From Rosellinia necatrix (lineage: Eukaryota; Ascomycota; Sordariomycetes; Xylariales; Xylariaceae): a stretch of DNA of 64,000 bases. The stretch spans positions 3,596,001 through 3,660,000 of the forward strand of contig JAGYVD010000006.1 of NCBI GenBank assembly GCA_021209875.1. The letters run 5' to 3'. Positions within the stretch are counted from its first letter, which is position 1. The number at the start of each line of letters is the position of its first letter. A program made the position numbers and the translations under genes. A model generated the notes under the pieces. It had not been told where the DNA came from. It saw only the letters and a list, made by a program, of their open reading frames with translations, and did not search any database. Shown one piece after another: positions 23,501 to 38,000 of the stretch.

Positions 23501-26500
23501 CTGTCGGTTGCGCAAGTAGAGCGCGGAAGCTCTCTTCCCATCCTCCCCCCCGGATCATATCATACCTACCTACCTGCTTGCTGCGTGCCTTTGGTCCTGC
23601 GCCGATCGCATGGGTCTTTGTGGATAATGTATGTGCTCGAGGCTACAGATTGAGCATATTGACCAATTCTATCGGAGGGATTCTATTGTAAGTAGTATTC
23701 CCCAAAGGCAATGCCACTGCTCCATTTTCGACAAACACCCCTCGTCACAGGGTGGCCAGAATAAACCGCGGCCAAAATGCAGAACCTCCATGAAACTCGT
23801 AACCGTCATCTTTGGGGGCTTGTAGTAATGTTGAGTACTGTACTCGTGAGCGATCATATTTGGATTCCGTGTACCTGGTTTTTCCCGTCATCAATAGTTA
23901 GGTGTCGACCATCATATCAATTTATATATGTAATCGATGATAAGCGGGCACCATGCTGAGTGCCATTCCAACCAGCTCCCCGTCTGGAGTGTCGATGTCG
24001 CTTACCTTTTTGTAAAGCAAACGGGCGATCATTTCTGAGAACTGACCGGCCACGTTCCCCGGAACCGGTGTGTCGGACAGGGGTATGGAGCTAAGCCGGG
24101 TCACGGGGTCCTTCCCGTTCATGCCATCGTATGTAAATCTCCTTGCTTGCATACTAAGTAGGGAATAATTAGTTTTCTTATTAAGTGAGATAACAATACA
24201 TACTTCTACCTCTGCATCATCCACCCATTGCATATTAGTTATCTATCTATTTATATGATTGACTTCAAGACCGAAAGTGCGCGGCCACTCTTTGTTGTGA
24301 ATCGCAAATGTCCGGAACATGTAAAAATACCTCTCTAAACATCCGTTTCTGCTGCAAGGCTCCCCCAGTTCCAGGGTCACGAATCCCGAAGGTTCTGACG
24401 ATTGCCTGCCGAAAAAAAAAAAAAAAAAAAAACCAGTGGAGTGTCGTAGTGTATGCGATATTCTACCCCAGCATATGCGACTTTGCATCATTTATGTAGA
24501 TATTGTAGAATTCTCCCACAGGTTACTTTATCGCTTTGTCCAGCATATAACCAAGGATCGACTGGATGTGCATTTCCTGTTACATAGTTATTATGCCAAG
24601 ACAGCTCAATTTCATTACTTGTCTAGGAGCCACACTAAACTTTATTTAGTATTCGACTAATCAATACTGATGTACCAAGCTGTCGGGGCGGCACTAACTA
24701 ACATTGTCTTGATATCGAATTGAGGTTTCGGCTTCGGTGTATATGTAGTGAATTTGGTGAGATGTCTAAATAATCCTATACTAACAATTCCTTCCTTCTC
24801 GCGTGTAAGTCTTCTGATCCATTGAAACCTGGGTTTTAGGCTTTGGTAAACAACTAGATATGTTGGGAAACGCTTGCTAAAGCCATAAAACACCAGGCGC
24901 ATCCTTTCTGCCAGCACCATCAGGAGGTTAGTTATGGTTACCAGGTCACCCGGTCCGTAGAATGAGATATCACTAGCAGCTGTAACTGAAGTGTGTAGGC
25001 CGCAGAGTAGGCCGCTGTGAGTTCAGGGATTTGTTGGCCGCCACGATCTAACTTAAGCACCAATTCGCAGCTAGATCTAATGTCTACTTTCTTTTCCCTC
25101 ATCAGTTCCGCTTAGTGATAATTACGAAGATAGATTTCGGATTTGACTTGCTGAAAACACATAGTGCCGATCAGTAATCGAATTTCCTATCCGGAATTTG
25201 ACAATCAAATATCCAATGACGCAAAATTCTTAGAGACACCGGGGTACCACGCCTCATGCGTGTTTCAGCCTCTGCATACAGTCCGATTTCGAGTTGAGAT
25301 GGTGCCTCTACCGATCTAGATATTGTAGTGCGGCCGCACGCCTCACACAAATTCCCAGAATTGGAGAACAATTGCGGAGGTTCTCCTTCAGCTGACGTCT
25401 TCTAGATAGGTGCGTCGGTACAAGACTGGTCATTTCCGGATTTTCTATCTATCTTTTATAAACCTACTTCAATCCCTAATCTAAATCCTCACAACTAAGT
25501 GTTGAAGTAACAGGCGTGACCGTTATTTGTCCCACATTGTCTCGGCGGCTGAGCCAAGCACGCCCACGAAAACGAAGGAAAAGCAAGAATAGTACCAGAG
25601 ACGTGGGATTCCGAGGAATACTCTCCTGGGGTCGAATGCTTCGTATTTATTTTGGTATTTATTCCTACCACGCATTATCCGCCGCTTGCTATCACTGCCT
25701 CATCTCAACTCCATGTCTACATATGCACTACAGCACGCATCAGATCATTTGTTTTGATAGTAATTCGTCATGCTAATTGTGCTATCGAGTGTTTACGACT
25801 TGCCAAACTTCACAACATTGCAAACGTGGGTTTAGGTCGATCGATCAGAGTCAAGGGGCGCAACAAGAAGCGAAGCTGTTGGCCACTATGGGAAAAGACT
25901 TGTGACATGTCATAATCTAGGAGGGCTCTTACACGATGTATTCGAGAGCCACCATCTGCGACCCTGCAGCCAGCCGAAAGCCCGGGATTTGGAACACATT
26001 CGCATACTGTCCCACGCTCGCTAATCGGAACCACCAATTGGTTGTTCGCGCTGATCGGATCCTGGGGTATCTCTCGCTTTCCCGTAATTAGAGGGTGAAT
26101 CTTACCGATTTGTTGACTGGGTAGTTAATTACCTAGGTATGGGCGTACCGTGGCAGGTCATCGTAACAGCACAGAATGTTACCCGCGGGGAATTGCTTGT
26201 CACATCAGGTCACCCATTATAGGGATTGTGATTAGTGGATAAATTCGGTTGATCGCGGGAAGGACGCCGACAGCAGTAAGGTATTCGTGTTTTGACACCG
26301 GATACGTACTTACATAACTCAACCCCCAACAGGGGTAGGGGTAAATTAATCCCCCTCAGGGTACACATTAATCTTTCATATGGCCCTCTTCACCTCATTA
26401 CCCTCCTACACGAGACAGTTTAGTTAGTTTCTCACTACACAGCTCGTTCATACACTAGAACATTGCTGCCGTTCAAGTACACTGCTCCGGGTTACTTCGT

Positions 26501-26880
26501 TTCCACCAATGAGATGATTAGAACCTGTTCATTGCACAGTTACATCCCTACTCACGAACCCAAGGCTCAAGGGACCCCCCCGTATTCCCCGTACTGACTA
26601 GACCCATGTAGAGTATAGCGTAGTACCCATCGGAGCTGCAGGTAGGGTCTACACCATTCAGTTCAAGGACCAGAGCCTAGGCCTATGATTTCAACGGTCG
26701 GCATCAAGGGGCTTAAGGACGCCAGTACCATAGGTACACTATTACCATATTGTAGCGCTTCATCTGAGCGACGATGATACTCATTATCGTTGAGTCGGTG
26801 ATAATTTCCATCGCCTCACTCGCTAGGTATGCATACTTGCCAACAACTCAATGTAGTATTACACACATAAGATGTGCATG

Positions 26881-26946
26881 CATACATACACATACATACA
26901 CATGTACATACATCCACATGTACATACATCCACATGTACATACATA
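26881..26946 (+). repeat. 16-bp tandem repeat next to a CATA microsatellite
   Basis: A cataca microsatellite (26881-26900) runs into two full copies and one partial copy of catgtacatacatcca (26901-26916, 26917-26932, 26933-26946). The repeat includes the palindrome catgtacatg shape at copy joints. No gene nearby. Confidence 0.8.
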
Positions 26947-29000
26947 TCGTTGTCCTACATGCTACTCCGCAGATCTGCAAATGGGCCTTTCTCGCCCAAA
27001 ACCACCTGGTGCTTGAGCGGTAGCTCGCCCCGAACTTGTGATCTGCCCTGTCCGTATGTCCATCCATACATGCATAGTGCAACGACACGTACACCAGGAC
27101 GGACCAGGGCCCAGGCTCAATGAGGCTCCAAAGCCGTGGTTGACACGAGGAGAGATCGGAGTCAGGTGGCGATGAACTTTTGCTCTATCCCGGCAGCAGA
27201 GGTCTCGGTCCGTCAGGATCCGATCCAGAGTGTTGCTTGGGTTGCCACCGGCCAAAGGGGTCCGTCACAGTTGAACCCGAACACCTTCGTTCTCCTAGTG
27301 TGCACGCCTAGTTGACCAAATGTCGCGCTTAGCCGGGTTAGAGGGGTTGCACAGTATAGAAGTCGGTGGGAGGCATCTTGTGTCTCATCTGCTTAGAAAC
27401 TGTATTACAGGTCTCACTATTTTATCATGCTGTACCGCCGGGAATTAAAGCTAGAGAGATTTAAGCGGGGTTAGAGTCGCCAGCTCGAAGCTTATTCGAT
27501 CATCCCAATAGGGGGCAAAGCATTGCCAGCAACGACCGGGATACTTAGCAAGGTATATAAATATACATATCACTGCATTAAGACTTGTAGGCATTTCCAT
27601 GGAGTGGTTTCCCACAACCAGGACATCGCCACTCTGCCCCACGAAAATTCGCCTCCAGCACATGACTCCTCGGGAATAGGTAAGACAGAACGAACTAATA
27701 GCGTCCCGTAGCAGGCCCATGGTATTCGAGGCGCGGAGGCGGAGCCCAAGGCAGCGACTTCTGAGAGCTGCGCTTTGTTGATTTTCGGCGAATTAGGCAT
27801 GTTTACGGTTGTGCTGTGTGGGCAGGCTGTATATTCGAGTGTCGGCTATCTGACATATAACTGGTTATGCAACAATAGAGTGCTGGAACAGTGTTTAGCC
27901 ACCAACCCCAGACTCAGGACAATAGACTATTGAACGGCAATCTGTCAGAGATTCGTCACGTGGGGTTTATAGCAAATTGCAGCCTATGATTCCCGCGATT
28001 TCCCCCTCGCCCTGCCCGTGCCCTGCCCCAGTGCAGTCTAGCTTGCGACCGGTACCAACAAACAGGCATGACAATGGGACAGACGCCCTGTTCTTCGACG
28101 ATCAGCGGACGGTCTAGTTGTCAAAGCAGAGCCCCAAGGGAGAGTCACCCCACCCGCTATGATTAACTGCGGAAGCCTCTCCGACTGTTTATGTATTACC
28201 CGCCACAACTACCGTTAGTTAGCCGGCGTGATGGGGACCCGAGGCTAGATGGATTTACCGGACATACGGAGTTCAAGGTCTCTAACCATAATCGTGATAG
28301 CAGCTCCTTCTCTAAACCACGGGAACACAGTCAAGGCCCAAGGGCTTCCCCTCACAACGATCACATCCTATGCAGCTCGCCTTATCCCAGGCCGTCGGCG
28401 CGCAACGGTGGACGAACTAAAACATGGGTCCCCATGATCAGACAACACCCAGTAAACCGCTTTCACAATTCGCCTCCGAATAAAAAGAATAAAACTGCGC
28501 CCGATACGCCCAGCATCTAGGCTTCATCCAGGCCTACACCCTTGTCTATCTTGGCGTTCAGGTCTCAGCGAATCCGTGGTTTTATATGAATTTTCGTCTG
28601 ACAGTCGTGAGTCATGTCACTTGTTCCCAGGGAATATATTCACCCAACACCAGGGGAAAAGGACCACTCCGTCTGTCTCGCTTCAACTGGTGATTCGAGG
28701 ATATCAATTTCAGTTTCATCTCTGAGTCGGTACACGACGGGAATGTTCCTCGGGATTATGACCAACGAAGGATCTATCCAGCGTAGAAATCATCTGACCA
28801 CCTATATCACACACGCTGTATGACCAAGGTTGGCTCAGCATTCATTTTCAGCAGCGTTCAGGTCGTTCGCGTGAATCGAATCATAGCGAACCCAGGCGCG
28901 TTCTTGCAACCACGAACGCAGTCGTAGAGTATTTTTGGTAGGCTAAGCAGATTCTTTGGTCAGCCTTTTTCGGCGTACAGGCATTCACGTTCTCACCCTA

Positions 29001-32000
29001 CCTTACCCCAAGGTCATTCGGTTCCGTGGAGTTTGAGGAGCGCATCAGTTGGTTGCATAGGAGTCGTTGACATACTCTCCCCAGTTCTGCATGTCAGAGG
29101 GGGAGGGGGGGAGGAGGGAAGGTTTCTAATCGCACGATACTCATTTTCAGCCCTGCGGCGCGGCAATTGCCATACGTGTGCCGCCCGTACATAAGTTTCT
29201 TGCTTGCTTGCTTGCGTGTGTGTGTGTGCGTGCGCATGCGCAGCACGAGCCGCGAATAGAACTTGGCACGGGGTCCCCAGGATACCAGCGACCAGCAGCC
29301 CTCCCTTTTGTCACGCCTCGTTAATCTTGCCCGTTCTCGGCGCCTATTTTTGTCGCCCCTTGAAGGGAGGGGAGAGGGGGAGAGAGATCAGCGTTCCATC
29401 GCAGCGCATACTCGCAAATCACCTCTTCGGCGCGCGTCGTGGGTCCCTCCCCCTCCCCTCCTTGCTCGCTCCAGTTGCGCGTCTCCAGTTCATCTGTTAG
29501 TTACCATGGCAGGCATGTTGGCGCCAACGTCACGGAACCGGAGAGCAACCTCGCTGCAAAACGTACAGGTCCTGTGGCGCGTGTTCATGCGTTGTCCACG
29601 TTGCACATCGGACGTAGATAAGATGTCGCCATTATAGTCAAGCCCAACCCAACGACACTAGATAAGGCGAGAGGGATGAAAACCACTCATAGTAGACCTC
29701 GCAAGTTCGCTTCGTCACTCCGTTTTCGGCTATCTATCTAGTACCTTGCACCGTAAAGATTACCACTTGTCCTAGCCGCATCACATCGCACTGCACAATT
29801 AGAGAGCCGGAACGAGGGGGTGGCGCTCTTCTACTAGTATACGCAGCCATCTAATCTTACTAAGGGACTCTTGGGCACAGCAATAAAAACAGAAGGTTGT
29901 TGATAGTGCTCCACGATGGCGGATAAAAAAAAAAAAAACGTGGATTCGACGTAACCCCCCTCCTACCTTTTACGCACCACCCTCTACTATGGGGATTCAT
30001 GACCACGTTTTATTCCTAGGCGGGTGAGCGGGGATTCTCCATCTCAAGACACTCTCGCGTTGTGGTGGGTGTGCCAGTGTGACATGAATCCTTCCTTGGG
30101 TTTTCATGGGGCCTGCCGTATCCTCCCGCAACTGTTTGATGCGTCCTTCCCAATAGAACGACGTGAGGAGTGCATTTATAACAGTAACGTGGATTGCAAT
30201 TGTGACCTGCACTGTTATGAGTGTAATGTTGGATGCGGTCCCGTAATAAGTTGGAGGATTCAAAGATGGATATGGGAAGCCATGTAGTGTATGTTTGTGA
30301 ATTATGCTCGACATTCCTGCATGGTACTTTCTTTAGAATCTCGCACGATAGGAAGGGAATTGGTTTTCCCGTTAAATTGTCGCCAAGCGTGAAAATTATT
30401 CCATGGGTCTCTACTAACCATATGTGTATCGCATTTCATGGCCGACAGACACATAGACGAGCCTACGCCTAGGCGCATGGCTAATTATCTTTTACTACCC
30501 ATTTGGGTTATTATCCAACTTGGGCAGTCAGTAACGGTACATTACAACAATCGGCAAGACATCTGTTCAATCCAGCCCTACGAGGCACTATGACGCTATG
30601 TAATCAGGTGGACGGCTCCAACACCACACTATCTCGAAATAAAGCTGCAACGCTTACCGGGAACTGATCAGGATTGTCGCCGAGGAATACCCCAATCGAG
30701 ATGAAACAAGGCAATGAGCTTCTCCTTTAGGGTATGATGTCTCTTTTGTTCCTACGATACGACACGAGCCTGCAGATGAGCTCTTCACCGCTCTCTCTAC
30801 CAACTGGGGGCCAGTGCTGAAATGGGGGGATGAGAGGAGGGTCAGCCGTCCCCATCCTTCCCGTCCCCGGGGAAGTTTAGCGGTCTGACCCGTTATGCAA
30901 GTCACCTTTTATGATCTCGGTTGGGGTTTGTAACAAGGCAGGGTAACGGGTTGATTATTGTTAATACGTAGGCTCTACACTAGTCGTAGTCATTAACATC
31001 ACAAGATACTGATGCTTACTGAGTGGCATAGTATCATCGCTCGTTTGCCTCACGAACCATCCTAATTGGATGCATCGCAGGCACAAACAAGGGAGATATT
31101 TCAACTGTTTGCTCCCATTATACGCGCATAAGCCGCCATTTACCATAACGCAATACACGGCCAGCAATAAGTAAAATTAAATCGGAACAGAGCCAATTTA
31201 GGTAACTGACTAAGCTCACAAACATGTACATATGAAGGTGCTATCCAAAAATGTACCTTGATAGCGAAATTATCTGATCCGGTTGTATTTTGACCAACCA
31301 TGATGAATAGGCGAGCCACCGGGTCCAGTCGGCGAAGTCACATCGTGGATGTTGTTCATCGAGATAAGGGACCCGGTGACACGGGGTTGATATGCTCATC
31401 ATATCGAATATCAAGGCCGATCAATAGGTGCGCGCCGTTTGACTGGCTCGCTTGATTACCGAGCTTCGCAGAGCGCAGACGAGGGCTGATGTCGTGATAT
31501 CATATTTGGGTGCTTATATATGCCTATTCTCCTGTATTCAGGACAATCACGTCTATCTCGACTCGTTTGGGACAACATTACAGTAGTTAGGTGTTAGATA
31601 TGTTGTTAAGGCTTTGGTCGGGAACCTAGCCATCGTACTTTTCATGTTGTTTCTAGCTGTCAGCTCCGCCCCACGAATAATTGTTGCTGATGTAGCGAAA
31701 TGTGTGATGCACCGAGACCCAGCATGGTTTATCAAAGGGTGCTATCCTTTTAGTCAGAGCCCGGGGTTTGAGGTGGGTATAGTATTCCCCTGGTTTGGGG
31801 TTATACACCCATCACATCGAGATCTCTCGTTCCGGGGTTGGCCGGGCAGAGCCGGACTCTGAACTGGAGCAGCCTGAAAGCAAAGCCCTGGGGTTTTTTA
31901 ACAACTGTTACGAAAAGACTGACGTTAATTGCCAATCCATTAGAATCAAGCTCACAGGGTAATCGGAACTATCATTTTACTGGCGCAACTGATCCTGCAG

Positions 32001-35000
32001 CGTGTCTGTTTATATTGCCCTTGAACCTTTCACCAGCGATTCCTTGATTTGATAGCTGCATCTCTTGATAGGGGGACTGGCTGATGATGTCATCGTTAAG
32101 GCCAATGTACAGTATGTACCGGAATAACCGACCGACGATATGTCCGTAGTATATGTGCATGGAATATCGGATTCCGGGGCCAGGAGCTCTCAGATCTCGG
32201 CCGGCATCTGGATCACCATTCTAGTGGATTAGCAGTACGTATTCCCATTTAATGACCAGTTGTCATGTACACTGCGACCACTCTATCTTTGCGACCCCCA
32301 GGTCGATATAAATGTTCGATAAGGATTAGACAACCTGTATTTAGGTAGACTATGAAGAGTTCTATATTCAATGAATAATAATTTACAAGAGCGTTTCCCT
32401 AAGTCTATCAAAGACGTGTTAATAGTGATTAACTGATGGGATGCGAGGTTGTCAGTATAGTGATCTGAGGGCCGGGGTTTGGCCATACTGCGATGCCCTT
32501 ACTCCTATCACACTCACTCCCTTAAAAATAAGCAAGTCAAAAAAATTTTTTTTTTTTGAATAAATGAATAATCAGATTAATTTTATTAGTGAATAATTTC
32601 CGTGAGTTTATTTCGTGGCCAAGTGCCGGCTACCCCGAGTATCGTACATAGTGGACAGGCCGGAGTAATAGGCCAACTGACCGAGACCTACATGGGAGGT
32701 ATCGATTTAGAATCCTGGGGCCCTGGCGCTCGATGGCCTCAAACCTGCAGCATCTAATGCTATCAGTGGGCATCGTTGATGGAATGCGGGTAGCGCGTTT
32801 CCCCATGCTTCCTCAAATGAGGTCGCTGACGGGAGAGGGGTGATGGAGCGATGTTGTACATGATGATTGCTTGTTTTAAGTCGGGACTGGGGCAGCCAGA
32901 CACGTGCTCGTCATCATTGGCGCCGCCTGCAAGTCATAGTTGCGGATATCATTCACGGCTTACATCAAACTCGCAGAAATGACTGTGCCTTAGTGGGTTG
33001 CAGAGAGATCTCGTTTTCTAGAGTTGAATCTTCTCGTCGTTAATCGTACTGAGCGGATCCCTTCCCATTTTTTCTGAATCAGACCGCGCGGAAGTTTGTG
33101 CATCGACGAGACCCCGAGAGCTCTTCTTTAGACAGTAACAACATCACACCCGTATCGTGAGACTTGATTGCTGGGTCCTGGGGAGACTGGCTGACGGACG
33201 GGCAATAACTCCTCTGCTGGTGTCTACGTGGCTCTTCTAAACATAAACCTAAGGGGGATCGGATATACAAATCTCTCTTCTCCGGGATCACCCCTGAGGT
33301 CAGCTTACAAGCATATAGATTGACGAGCCTGCCACCCCTAGACTGTGGTTTCTATAATCTCATTGCCGCCATATGTATCTCGTCAGCCCCCTTATTGTAC
33401 GAAAACCGCCTTTCTCATCCTGCCGAGGTTCCCTAAGACACTGCTCACTCAGCAGTGAACAGGCTAATGACTGACGTTTTGTTGTCTGGCGCTGTTCAAA
33501 GGGGGCAAGATGGCACCTGTGTCGTCTGCCAGAATACGATCCGAACAACGTATGCTTTAAGGTTGTATCGAGACATATGGTCTCGGATATAATCATCCAA
33601 TAACCTAAATGCTAACCGGCGAGACCTGCCGCTTACCTTACTGTTGTAATCATGTCTTAGACAGACTAGAAAACGTCTACGTATGGCTATCATACGTATA
33701 AATATCACCTAACTCAAAGCCACAGTGGCACTGTAATTTACATAACTACGTCGACGATGTGTCAGGCTGTTAGATATCGGGTTGATTCCTGACTACTGGT
33801 TGTACAGAGCATATACCCAACCCATCGCATGGGCGAAGATATCTAGAATTGTACTCCGTCTCATGATCCAATCCGCAATCCGGGTCGGTACGAGATGAAT
33901 GACAGATTTGAGATTACCATCGTAGCAATGGGTGTGCTCAATCTACCTAACTACTTGTCAGCTCGGCGGGCTTTAATATTAGCTTGGTACAGACAGGTGT
34001 AAGGCGTTTACGGGTGTGGCGCTAGATCTGCCAATTTGTTTGTGTCGTGCACAACAAACTGCAAGGATTCCCCGAGTGATCACGCGCATCTTGTCAGGGT
34101 TGGGGGCTAAGGCAGCCTAGACACCTCATGGAGAAGAGATGCAACCACAGGATGACCTCAGCCTCCGCTGGAGAAACCCCAAGTGCCGCCGTGAGGCTAA
34201 GCTTATTAATGGCGACCGACCCGCTCTGCTGGCTGGAACTTCTTATTTTCTACGTAGCGGACATGCACTTGACTCTAGTCAGTCAGTTGTCGCGTCGGTG
34301 AAGGTAGCGAAGGGTGGCCAGTCAACTACGGGCATAACTAAGATGTAAGTACATCATGTTTTCGCTCAGACTGGGGCACAGCCGATAGTATTTTCTCGGC
34401 CCGTCCCTCGAGATGGCTAGTGCTCACCGACAAGTAGTGCGACGACTAACAAGACGCGTTGGTCGTTAGTATTTGACTATATACACGGATGAGGAGCATA
34501 CGGATTATTAATCCTTTGCCTAGTCTTCCGCAGCAACACTTGAACAAACTAATTTGGTAAGGCTAGTTTGTCTGATTACAGCACCTGGTTATTTGCCCCC
34601 CAAACTCCGGGGCACGGTTCGGGGAATAGTTCCCACGACTAGCTTGAGGCCATAACTACTATGTATAGTATGTATAATCATTCTTCTGACTAAGCTTGTT
34701 TGTTCTGTTTGGTAGACCGCTCCTTGCTATCCGGATAAGCGTCTGACGGCGACGAGGCGTTGAAGGCGGGCTTTCTGCACCGATGTACTCAAATACACCA
34801 AGAGCTAGAAATCATTCATTTCCCCAACCATCAAAAATGGTGATAGGTCCACTTCCGTCTTCCCCGTGCCCCTCGTGGAGCGCTGATTGGTAAAGGTTCT
34901 TGGGTAGTATAGTAGCGAAACCTAACACTGAACAATGATCACAAAGCATAGAGGGGGAGAGATGAGTTGAACCACTGAATATTGTACACTGTATTGATAA

Positions 35001-38000
35001 TTGGTTTGATGCGTGAAGCAGCAGGACGTATCATTATCATAACCATCACCATCGGGTAAGGGGGATACCATAATCTTCGACCGAACTGGTGCCTGTGGAC
35101 TTGTAACCCCCACGACCGGTGCAGTCGCCGACTCGTCCGTCGGGCTTTGCAGGGATTTCCCAGGGGACCCCAGGGACGAAACTGCACTGCAGGGTGAGCG
35201 AGCAGCTGCAGCGCGTTGCAGAGCGAAGCGGTCACCCGCATTTCACGATTTCGTGGGGGGGGAAAAGGGCGGTTGTGGCGGTACTCGGTCAAGAAGCGAA
35301 ACCCATCGCTAAACCCGAGAGCCTGTCACGATCACGCTGAATAAAGAATTACCAACTCGGTCGGCCAGGTCGGACAATCCGTGCCTCATTTTTGGCCCAA
35401 GTAGGACATGGGACATGATCGCAATCACCTGCTCACCTCATCCAGGTCTTTCTCACGCATTGCATGCGAGACTGCTTCCTTGTGCCAGCGCATCAAAGGT
35501 CGATCATGTTCGCGGTTGGGAGGACAGCATCAGCTTATCGTTCATCTCTTTGGAGGACAGCAATGTATCGCATTTCGTGCAGAAACCAGCACCCCTCATC
35601 TGTTCGGTGCGTCGTCTTTGGCCCCCCTCTCCCCTCCCAAAGCTATACACGAGGGGGAGGAGTTAATGGGGGATAATTAGGACGATGTGGCGGTAGGACT
35701 AGGCCAGTGATCGGGTCTTGTGATGGGTGGCCGTTGTTGATACTCGGGCTTGGCCGCAAGCCCGCAGATGGCCCTGCAGCGAGAACATCAGCCACATCGG
35801 GGCAAATAGTTCCTGCGTAAGAGTCCAAGCACAATAATAACAGGACCATGGTCTGCTAAAGTACACTGCTTAGCCCGGGGTATGTCGTTGGCTTTCGCTT
35901 GTCTAAACTCAGAATAATCATGCGAATGAACTGTGATTCGGTTCGCCGGCTCTCCCTCCCGCCCGTGATGCCCGCGTATAGGATTCGAGCATTTCGCCGT
36001 CCCCTGGGAGTAATCTCTTTAGCGTGCCGGGACTATCTCGGAGCTGTTAAGACTCGGCACGTCTCTAGCTACTGTATGTATGTATATCTGTATGTATATG
36101 TAACTAGTTACTGCTACTGCGCCAGCAGGCATCATGACGAGCCTTAATGCTCCTGTCCGAACCGTACTGCGTCTCCGTCGAACCCCTGCCGCTCTAGCGA
36201 ATAGAGGATCGCGACCAGGTCAAAAACAACCGTTGCGTCACCCAGGAACTGCAGCGACCAGCTACATTTCGTTCAGCTGGCGGATATGAGTCTAAGTCCG
36301 TTAGCTTCCGGGTTTGGGGTGAATAGCCGTACGCTTCTCGTCAGTTCCCCGTCTACGCCACAGCAGAAACTCGAACCACGACGCAATGGGCGCGTACGTT
36401 CCCGTGAACCCGTGGCCATTCACCTCGGGGGGATGATACGGGTGAGGTAACAAGCGATCCGCCCGCAAAGGATCCAGAAGGTATCACCGACTGATACCGT
36501 ACGACACCCAGAAAGTCAAGTCGGCAAATCGTGCTCTCAATAGTGTCGTTTGAAGCGCATTGCACGTCTCCAACCTGTGCGACCCCACGCCGCAATCTGT
36601 GGGGAGTAATAGGGGCCTTGACTGAATGCGCCGTATTTCCTAAACGACAGCTACACGAGGAGGAGAAACATCACATCTGCGCTCCAGTACCCGAGAGTAC
36701 GGCAACCGGGTCGAATCCACAAGGCTCCTCTAGCTCGATTTAAACCGGAGAGAGAATGTGTAGCGGCGTCAATAATTCGGCGATTCCCCGGGTGCGTGGC
36801 CTTGAAGAAGGGCGTTGCGTGTTATGTTACGGCAATACAACATCGGAAAACCTGCCTAGGGCTGGATAATTCCATTTGTTCATTTACGTAGGGTACGGCA
36901 CGCAGGGATTTCATCGGAACACGCATCTGATCATCGTTGCTAATTCGATAGCATATTCGTAAAGGGTCCTACAGCCGCTATGCACAAGGACCCTGCAGAG
37001 ACGAATACATACATAGTTACTAAGTATGTATCGAACATCTTCCATTTCTATTGCGTACAGTAGTGCGCTCCCGAGGGATCGGTTTCGGGGATTACAGGCG
37101 GGTCAAGCGGCGTTTGTGCCCTAGAAGTCATTATCGTCAAATACTACCCTGCTGTTAGTTAGTTACCGGTTCGGGTCCTGTTGTTCCAAGTTGCGCTTGG
37201 TTGTCCATACAGTACAGACCCAACAATCGTTAGTTGGGGGTTGAACATACCGACCTCGGCAGATAAACCCGCCGGTTAAACTGCCTCCAGTTACTATGTA
37301 GGTATGTAAGTATGCAAGTATGTAGGTACGCATGTAAAAGAATGCTAAGTAGTTTGGCCTCGCCATGACACGGGTATAGAGTCTAGTTTAACCGGGCACA
37401 CACTGGGAGAAGAAGAGAGGCCCGAGGCCTGTTGGCCGGGTCATGCTCACTTTGTGGAGGCCGGATACCGGGGACCAGAGCCGTTGCAGGTAAGCCTGTC
37501 TGATGTTGCAGCGATTCTTACATACATACAAGTACATACACTAGATGCCAGATAGTAGCACGGGTCCGTCGCTATTCCGTGAGATTGTCAGTTCTACTCC
37601 TTCCACTCATGTTAGCCAACGTGATGCTCGTCTCCTCTGGCCCCTTCCCTGATGATACTCTGCGGGCAGTCGACACGACAGAAGTACATAAGCTCCGGTT
37701 TCGTTTCATTTGTTTCGTTTGGCGAACCGTCTTAGAGCATGACCTTTTGTCCCAGCGCTCGACCAGGGGGGATCTTCGGCGAGGGGGATGCAGGATCGGG
37801 CTAGCTAGCAGACGCGTAGTTATGTATACATAGCCGTCTCAGGCTGTCTAGCCCCAAAGCTGACCGTCGACTGACTGCCAAGCCATGGCCTGCAAAGAAT
37901 ACGGCACGCGATGCAGCAGCAATGAATGCGTCGTCTCGGGATATCGCAGTGCGCACTGATGGGTCATACCCTAACTGTCGTGCCCAGCGGTGCCTCGTCT

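Larger units (their letters stand above)
18801..29000. other. Gene desert, first part
   Basis: No gene is supported. Frames are short or start at non-ATG codons. Visible structure is limited to a GCACC/GCACT pentamer array (20528-20579), a C-rich tract (about 21805-21868), A runs at about 22455-22473 and 24412-24432, and a 16-bp tandem repeat at 26901-26946. The sequence otherwise looks unconstrained. Confidence 0.4.

Noticed and set aside
31614..31862. Frame with a signal-peptide-like start (VGNLAIVLFMLFLAVSS)
   Set aside because: It starts at TTG; the internal ATG leaves too short a hydrophobic part, and the rest has no conserved look.
37579..37833. Second signal-peptide-like frame
   Set aside because: Starts at GTG, no cysteine pattern or splice support.
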